Shown: in pieces, positions 5,423 to 9,163 of the stretch | Position numbering within the stretch: position 1 is the first letter of the stretch | Layout of the letters: each line of letters opens with the position of its first letter | NCBI GenBank assembly: GCA_964374095.1 | Contig: CAYJXJ010000183.1 | Coordinates: forward strand, 1-9,163 | Origin: CAYJXJ01 sp964374095 | GTDB lineage: Bacteria; Elusimicrobiota; Elusimicrobia; UBA1565; UBA9628 | Direction: 5' to 3' | Length of the DNA stretch: 9,163 bases | Translations under genes and position numbers: made by a program | Notes under the pieces: model-generated | The model's database searches: none | What the model saw: the letters and a program-made list of their open reading frames with translations, nothing else | What the model was told of the DNA's origin: nothing

Positions 5423-6254
5423 TCATGAAGACGGGACCGGCGAGTATAAGTCCCTGTCCGAGGCCCTCGCGGCCTGCGAAACCGGCGGCAAAATCGTGGT
5501 CAAGCGCGCCCCCTCCCCGAACGTGGTCGCGGGCTCCGCCAAGGGAGGCGTTTTCCCGTGCAATACCCCATGGGAGAAGGTCGAGGTGGCCTGGAGGGTG
5601 GACGATTATGCCCTGGTCTGGAAGCTAATCGGCCCCCTGGCCGCGTCCGGGCACGCGAAGGCCAAGGAGCGGTTGTCCTGGATGAAGCAGGTTGGCTACG
5701 GGACGGCCTCCGAGGGGGTCGTAGGCCTGGCGTGGCTCCGCAAGAGGGCCGAGAGGGGGGATTGCGAGGACTTCGTGGAACTTGGGAATTCCTACCGAAA
5801 CGGGTACCTATTCCATACCTTCACCGTCCCGGTCCCCAAGGACATTGAGGAAGCCGTTTCCTGGTTCCGCCGGGCGGCGCAGCGGGGTTGCTACGGAGCG
5901 GCCATGACTTTGGCCCAGATCTATCGGGACGGGGACGGGGTGAAGCCGGACTCCGCCGCGGCCCTGGGCTGGTTCGCCCAGGCGGCCAAGGAAGAGCCCG
6001 AAGCGGAATTCCAGATGGGCTTGCTGCACGAACGAGGCCAAGGAATCCCGAAAAACCCGGTCCTGGCTTTCGAGCATTACCGCCGGGCCGCCTCCAGGGG
6101 CGACGCCGACGGGATGCATTCCCTGGGCCGGTTGTATGAGGCGGGGCAGGGGGTCGAGGCGGACCGGCAGAAAGCCCTGGAGTGGTACCGCAAGGCCGGA
6201 AACAAGGGCCACGAGGCCGCGCCGGCGGATCTTAAGCGCCTGAGGACCGATTAG
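5406..6254 (+). CDS. SEL1-repeat (tetratricopeptide-like) protein
   Basis: From ATG 5406 the product is 282 aa; an ATG at 5370 in the same frame would add 12 residues but runs antisense to the Avd homology and lacks a binding site. The last 160 residues hold four SEL1-like repeats. Their marker pieces are LGNSYRNG, LAQIYRDGDGVKPD, MGLLHERGQGIPKN and LGRLYEAGQGVEAD, with closing helices SWFRRAAQRG, GWFAQAAKEE, EHYRRAASRG and EWYRKAGNKG. A weaker repeat precedes them (WLRKRAERG). Near the N-terminus, EYKSLSEALAACETGGKIVV resembles the first turn of parallel beta-helix proteins. SEL1 repeats act as protein-protein scaffolds; the partner is unknown. There is no signal peptide, no clear ribosome binding site and no promoter. 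Its first codons sit on the junction with truncated avd, so its own N-terminus may also be lost or rebuilt. Confidence 0.85.
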   Translation: MREDLFHEDGTGEYKSLSEALAACETGGKIVVKRAPSPNVVAGSAKGGVFPCNTPWEKVEVAWRVDDYALVWKLIGPLAASGHAKAKERLSWMKQVGYGTASEGVVGLAWLRKRAERGDCEDFVELGNSYRNGYLFHTFTVPVPKDIEEAVSWFRRAAQRGCYGAAMTLAQIYRDGDGVKPDSAAALGWFAQAAKEEPEAEFQMGLLHERGQGIPKNPVLAFEHYRRAASRGDADGMHSLGRLYEAGQGVEADRQKALEWYRKAGNKGHEAAPADLKRLRTD

Positions 6255-6259
6255 CGGTT

Positions 6260-6301
6260 CCTTATGCGATGTGTCCGTTATAACAGGCACATCGCATAAG
6301 G
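6260..6301. repeat. 42-bp near-perfect palindrome after the SEL1 gene
   Basis: CCTTATGCGATGTG (6260-6273) and its exact reverse complement CACATCGCATAAGG (6288-6301) flank a centre whose middle is itself the palindrome GTTATAAC (6277-6284). Only two positions per half fail to pair. It starts six bases after the SEL1 stop and lies between convergent genes. It might act as a two-way terminator hairpin, but no T-run flanks it on either strand. A recombinase binding site or the end of a small mobile repeat are alternatives. Confidence 0.7.
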
Positions 6302-6345
6302 GTAAAAGCGCCGAGGTTGAGCGGCGGCTATTAGGCTTTTCTTTA

Positions 6346-6399
6346 GGTGCCAGGCATTAAGCGACACGCGCTGGCGCGTATCGCTTAATGCCTGGCACC
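6346..6399. repeat. 54-bp near-perfect palindrome (GTGCCAGGCA-type repeat)
   Basis: GGTGCCAGGCATTAAGCGA (6346-6364) pairs perfectly with 6381-6399. After one mismatch, five more pairs close a 4-base loop, CTGG (6370-6373). GTGCCAGGCA/TGCCTGGCAC hairpins are, to my recollection, dispersed repeats in several bacterial genomes, similar to REP or small MITE-like elements. A short palindrome, CTCGATCC-A-GGATCGAG, follows at 6405-6421. A T-rich patch (6336-6344) lies on its left, but no T-run follows the hairpin in either direction of transcription. Confidence 0.7.
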
Positions 6400-6404
6400 G
6401 CCAG

Positions 6405-6421
6405 CTCGATCCAGGATCGAG
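6405..6421. repeat. Short palindrome CTCGATCC/GGATCGAG
   Basis: Two 8-base arms flank a single A at 6413. It is six bases right of the 54-bp palindrome and about 70 bases past the stop of the LYS9-like gene on the minus strand. It may contribute to transcription end of that operon; there is no T-run. The rest of 6422-6489 shows nothing recognisable. Confidence 0.4.
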
Positions 6422-6489
6422 TTACTGCCCACCTGTTTCCCGTCAAAGCTCGCCGGATTCCTTCGCCACCGCACCCGTCGAACAGCCTG

Positions 6490-7605
6490 TTAGCCCCCGA
6501 GCAGGTGGACGCCCGCCGCCTTGAGGCGGGCGAGCCAGCGCTCGATCTCGGCCAAGTCTTTGGGCGCGCCGGAGACGCCATGCGGCGCACGGCCGGTAGC
6601 CACTCCTTCCACGGCGAAGACGGCGGGAAGAGATACCAGCCGCGTCATGGCCGTGTCCGCGCCCGACCCGCGCTCATCCAGGGCGTAATAACGGGACCAG
6701 GCGGTTTTGCCGGCGGAGGAAGCCTTGAGCGCCACGTAAAGGACGACGCGGTCCTGCTCGTTATCCCGATAAGCGTGCTTGTCCCAGAGTTCGGCGCTAA
6801 GCCGTTCCAGGTCGGCCGGGGAGGCCGCGGGGATCATGTCGAAAATCGGTTTCCAGGCTTCGGCCCAGCCGCCCAGCCGCAAGGTCCCCCGCACGAAGGT
6901 CCGGACTTTCCAGGAAGGCTCGAAGCCGTATTCGGCCAGGTACGGCACGGAGTCGCGGTTCGGGTACGCCTCGAAGGGCTCCCCCAAAATCTCCAGGCGC
7001 GACACGTTGTCCCAAACCCGCGCGGTTTTTTTCTCTAGACCGTCCTCCACGCAGCGGGCGGGGTTGGTCAGCGCCCGCAGGACGCCGACGGGAGACCAGC
7101 TGAACTTGTATTTGAAATCGCCGGGGACAGCCGGGACTCCGCCGCAATAAGAAACGAAGTCCAGCTCGTTGGCGGAATTGAAGTTGGGGTCGGCCCGGTA
7201 TTCGGCCAAGAGCTTGTGGGCGAAAAGGTGGTCGATGCCCGGATCCAGCCCAGACTCATTGAGAAAACTCAGCCCCAAGGCTTTGGCCGGGGCGTCGAAG
7301 GCGCGCATCGCGTCGGAAAGGTAGCTGGTGGTCACCAGATGGGCCTTGCGGGCCAGGCAGATCTTGGCAATCTCCGGGTGCATCGGGGCCGGGAGCATGG
7401 AGACGGCGATGTCTCCCGGCGCCAACGCCGCTTCCAGGCCGGCCGAATCGTAGCGCTCCACCCGCGCGCCGCCGCTTCCCAGGACGGCCCGCGCCTTCTC
7501 CACGGTGCGGTTCCAAAGAATCAGAGGGCGGCCGGAGCGCGCCAATTCGCGGATGCCCGCGCCCGAGGAGAGGCCCGCCCCCAGCCAGTGGACGGTGTTA
7601 GTCAC
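6490..7605 (-). CDS. LYS9-like saccharopine dehydrogenase (L-glutamate-forming)
   Basis: The 371-aa product matches the saccharopine reductase family (yeast LYS9; C-terminal half of animal AASS). It begins with a dinucleotide-binding fold, HWLGAGLSSGAG (6-17), with WNRT at 31-34. It carries family blocks NESGLDPGIDHLFA (116-129), SYCGGVPAVPGDFKYKFSWS (152-171, with the CGG and YKFSWS pieces), YPNRDS (214-219) and RGTLRLGGW (239-247). The reaction is saccharopine + NAD(P)+ + water to glutamate + alpha-aminoadipate semialdehyde, reversible and cytosolic. Length is somewhat below the 430-450 aa of fungal enzymes. The start is GTG 7605-7603, in a GTGA overlap with the stop of the LYS1-like gene; an open extension further upstream in this frame is antisense-free but overlaps that gene and is rejected. 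It is the last gene of the operon. Whether it works in lysine synthesis or breakdown cannot be told here. Confidence 0.9.
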   Translation of the reverse strand: MTNTVHWLGAGLSSGAGIRELARSGRPLILWNRTVEKARAVLGSGGARVERYDSAGLEAALAPGDIAVSMLPAPMHPEIAKICLARKAHLVTTSYLSDAMRAFDAPAKALGLSFLNESGLDPGIDHLFAHKLLAEYRADPNFNSANELDFVSYCGGVPAVPGDFKYKFSWSPVGVLRALTNPARCVEDGLEKKTARVWDNVSRLEILGEPFEAYPNRDSVPYLAEYGFEPSWKVRTFVRGTLRLGGWAEAWKPIFDMIPAASPADLERLSAELWDKHAYRDNEQDRVVLYVALKASSAGKTAWSRYYALDERGSGADTAMTRLVSLPAVFAVEGVATGRAPHGVSGAPKDLAEIERWLARLKAAGVHLLGG

Positions 7606-8661
7606 GCGCCGGACCTCTCTTGGAACAGGGCGTCGGCCCGCGCCCAGACCGGAGAGCCGCCGGCCAGGGTCTTGAGATGCGGCAGGAGCTGGGCGGAGAA
7701 ATCCTCGCTGCTCTCCCGGGGGAGCAAAGACGGGAGATGGTCGATGGCGGTCAAATCGAGCGGGGGAGTCTCTCTCAGGCGCAAGGCCGGGCGCTCGAAA
7801 GTCGTCGTCTCGCCGTAGATAGGGAGCGGGTTGTGGGGGCTGAACGGGTCGCAGCTGACATCGGAAACGACGCTCAGTTTCCTTGGGCGGTCGAGCATCT
7901 CCGCCGTCAAGAACGGCTTTCCGGGTCCCGTCAGCAGGACGCAGTTGATCAGGAGTTCGTGGTCCAAGGCTTCCTTGAACGGCCCGCCGCCGGCCGTCTC
8001 CTCTTTGTCCCAGGCCAGAATCTTGAGCCCGGGAGCCGCGCGCCCCAACAGGTCCAAGGCGCCGCTCCCGCAGCGCCCCTTGGCGCCGAACAGGAGGATC
8101 GACGGCGGCTCCCCCAGGGCAAAGGCCGCCTCCACCCGCGGTTGGAGCCACGCCAGGAGGGCGTCGCGGCTCTCAAAGGAATCAAGCCGCAGGTAGGGCT
8201 CTCGGGGGTAGCAGCGCTGATGCGCCCAAAGGTCCAACCCCACGGCCGCGCCCGCGAAGCCCGCCCACCGTCCGAAGGCGGCCACGCGTCGGCCCGCGTC
8301 GTCCAGGAGAAATTCCAGATCCAGCAAGCGGCCGCCGCCGCGGGTGAAACGGGACAACAGCGCTTCCGCTCCGCGTTGGCCCTTGTAGGCATGGGCGAAA
8401 TAGACGTGCCGGTGGCTCAGAGGCGATTGCTCCTCCGGCAATTCCTTGAGCCCAAGCACGACCGCGTCCTTCGGGGCCCCGCGCCAGGAGTCCGCCTCAA
8501 CCAGGCGCGCCCCGGCGCGCTCGTAATCCGCGTCCGGGAAGGCGCGGGAGGGGGAGCGCTCCACGACGATCGGGGTTCCGGCCTTGATCAATTCGCCCGC
8601 GTGGCCGGGCGCCAGCGCGCCGCTCGCCGGGTTTGGATTCCGCCCGCAGCCAGATGGTCAC
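7602..8661 (-). CDS. LYS1-like saccharopine dehydrogenase (L-lysine-forming), apparent frameshift
   Basis: The protein matches the AlaDh/PNT-fold lysine-forming enzyme (yeast LYS1, about 370 aa). The N-terminus VTIWLRAESKPGERR is in one frame from GTG 8661-8659. The rest, ALAPGHAGELIKAG onward, is in another frame to TGA 7604-7602. The switch falls in a GC-dinucleotide tract (8615-8620); one missing GC pair would restore the frame. Family marks in the main part are GLKELPE and FAHAYK (yeast catalytic Lys77 and His96 equivalents), RRVAAFGRWAGFAGAA, GAKGRCGSGA (nucleotide binding) and IDHLPSLLPRESSEDFS. The reaction is saccharopine + NAD+ + water to lysine + 2-oxoglutarate, reversible. If the frameshift is real, only a product from a downstream start such as TTG 8591-8589 remains, lacking the first strand. 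The stop overlaps the LYS9-like start (GTGA), and the GTG start overlaps the oxygenase stop in the same way. Confidence 0.88.
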
Positions 8662-9163
8662 GAGGCGAAGACGGCTTGGTGAACCTGTCGGTGGAACCAG
8701 TGCGGGCCCGTTTCCTCGGACGGCGCGAAGCGTCCGCGCGGCGCGAACCCGGAGGCCGCGCCCGGCCGGACCAGGGCCATCGCGTGGACGTCCTCGTTGT
8801 CGACCTGGGTGTCCAGCCAGAGCTCGGCGCGGCGGGCGTACTTCTTCGGGTCCCAGACGTAATGCTGCCAGACGAAATGGGTGCGCTCCGGCGCGCCCGG
8901 GATGGGCTGATAGAGGTTGACCGAAAGCCCCCAGGGATAAAAGTTCAGCGTGAGGTTCGGGAAAATAAACCACCACAGCGCGAAGACCCGCCGCTCCGGC
9001 GCGCCCGGATCCCGGAAACGGGCGGGGAGAAATTTCGGGTCGAAACCATGGGCGGGGTCGGCCGCGTAGGCCCATTGCAGGGCGGAATTGCCGTGGAGCT
9101 CCGTTTTGTAGACTTGTAAGGAATTTCAGCCCGCTTTTCCGGAGTCCTCCCCACATCCCGTCA
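8658..9163 (-). CDS. Rieske-type ring-hydroxylating oxygenase alpha subunit, C-terminal part, partial with apparent frameshift
   Basis: From TGA 8660-8658 back to 9125 the frame encodes about 155 aa. Blocks are LQVYKTELHGNSALQWAYA, ALWWFIFPNLTLNFYPWGLS, THFVWQHYVWDP, VDNEDVHAMALVRPG and GPHWFHRQVHQAVFAS. They fit the catalytic (SRPBCC/helix-grip) domain of Rieske non-heme iron oxygenases of the choline/carnitine monooxygenase kind. The Asp in NEDV is the likely carboxylate iron ligand. The Rieske cluster domain and the two His ligands would lie beyond the window edge. The frame is closed at TGA 9128-9126, but GLRKSGL continues in the next frame; removing one A from an AAA run (9126-9124) gives GLRKSGLNSLQVYKTEL. 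The substrate is unknown. It heads the saccharopine dehydrogenase operon as seen here, joined by a GTGA overlap, which hints at a lysine-related or amine substrate. Confidence 0.75.

Noticed and set aside
5423..5500. Frameshifted N-terminus of avd in another frame
   Set aside because: None of the three minus frames resembles the Avd N-terminal helix or its FP...R motif; the DNA instead encodes the SEL1 protein on the plus strand.
7620..9119. Long plus-strand open frame opposite the dehydrogenase operon
   Set aside because: The minus strand carries unmistakable LYS1-like, LYS9-like and oxygenase sequence; the plus frame is a low-complexity Arg/Gly/Glu shadow.
1..9163. tRNA or rRNA genes
   Set aside because: No cloverleaf-like pairing with a T-loop consensus and no rRNA-like conserved stretch was found by eye.

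Overview
The window is GC-rich bacterial DNA with strong G/C preference at third codon positions, mostly tightly packed genes, and GTG starts in coupled operons. A signal peptide, an integral membrane protein and strong sigma70-type promoters fit a Gram-negative-like bacterium. The mix of a diversity-generating retroelement (DGR), a toxin-antitoxin pair, SEL1 repeats and a saccharopine dehydrogenase pair reminds me of uncultured phyla such as Elusimicrobiota, but that is a guess and no marker gene supports it.

Layout. Bases 1-303 hold the possible tail of an upstream gene, a perfect palindrome and a near-consensus promoter. They lead into a secreted protein of 483 aa with paired-Cys modules (304-1755) and a roughly seven-pass membrane protein (1856-2941), both on the plus strand. 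A minus-strand RelE/ParE-type toxin with a ribbon-helix-helix antitoxin (3119-3596) has its own promoter. It lies between two intergenic patches rich in GGCCGA/TCGGCC palindromes.

The most notable element is a DGR on the minus strand. It has an Avd-like accessory gene cut off at its 5' end (5174-5422), a DGR-type reverse transcriptase (4140-5177) coupled to it by a GTGA overlap, and an asparagine-codon-rich template repeat (about 4030-4155). The template repeat starts inside the end of the reverse transcriptase gene in another frame. A strong DNA hairpin follows it (3985-4008). No variable repeat or target gene is visible here, so the target is outside the window or lost. The missing start of avd coincides with the start of a divergent SEL1-repeat gene (5406-6254), which looks like a rearrangement junction.

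Between the convergent ends of the SEL1 gene and the next operon, two very long near-perfect palindromes and a short one fill 6260-6421. The rest (6490-9163, minus strand) is an operon, in transcription order: a Rieske-type oxygenase C-terminal part, a LYS1-like saccharopine dehydrogenase (lysine-forming) and a LYS9-like saccharopine dehydrogenase (glutamate-forming), joined by GTGA overlaps. Together the two dehydrogenases could interconvert lysine and alpha-aminoadipate semialdehyde through saccharopine. Both the oxygenase and the LYS1-like gene carry an apparent small frameshift in a short repeat tract.
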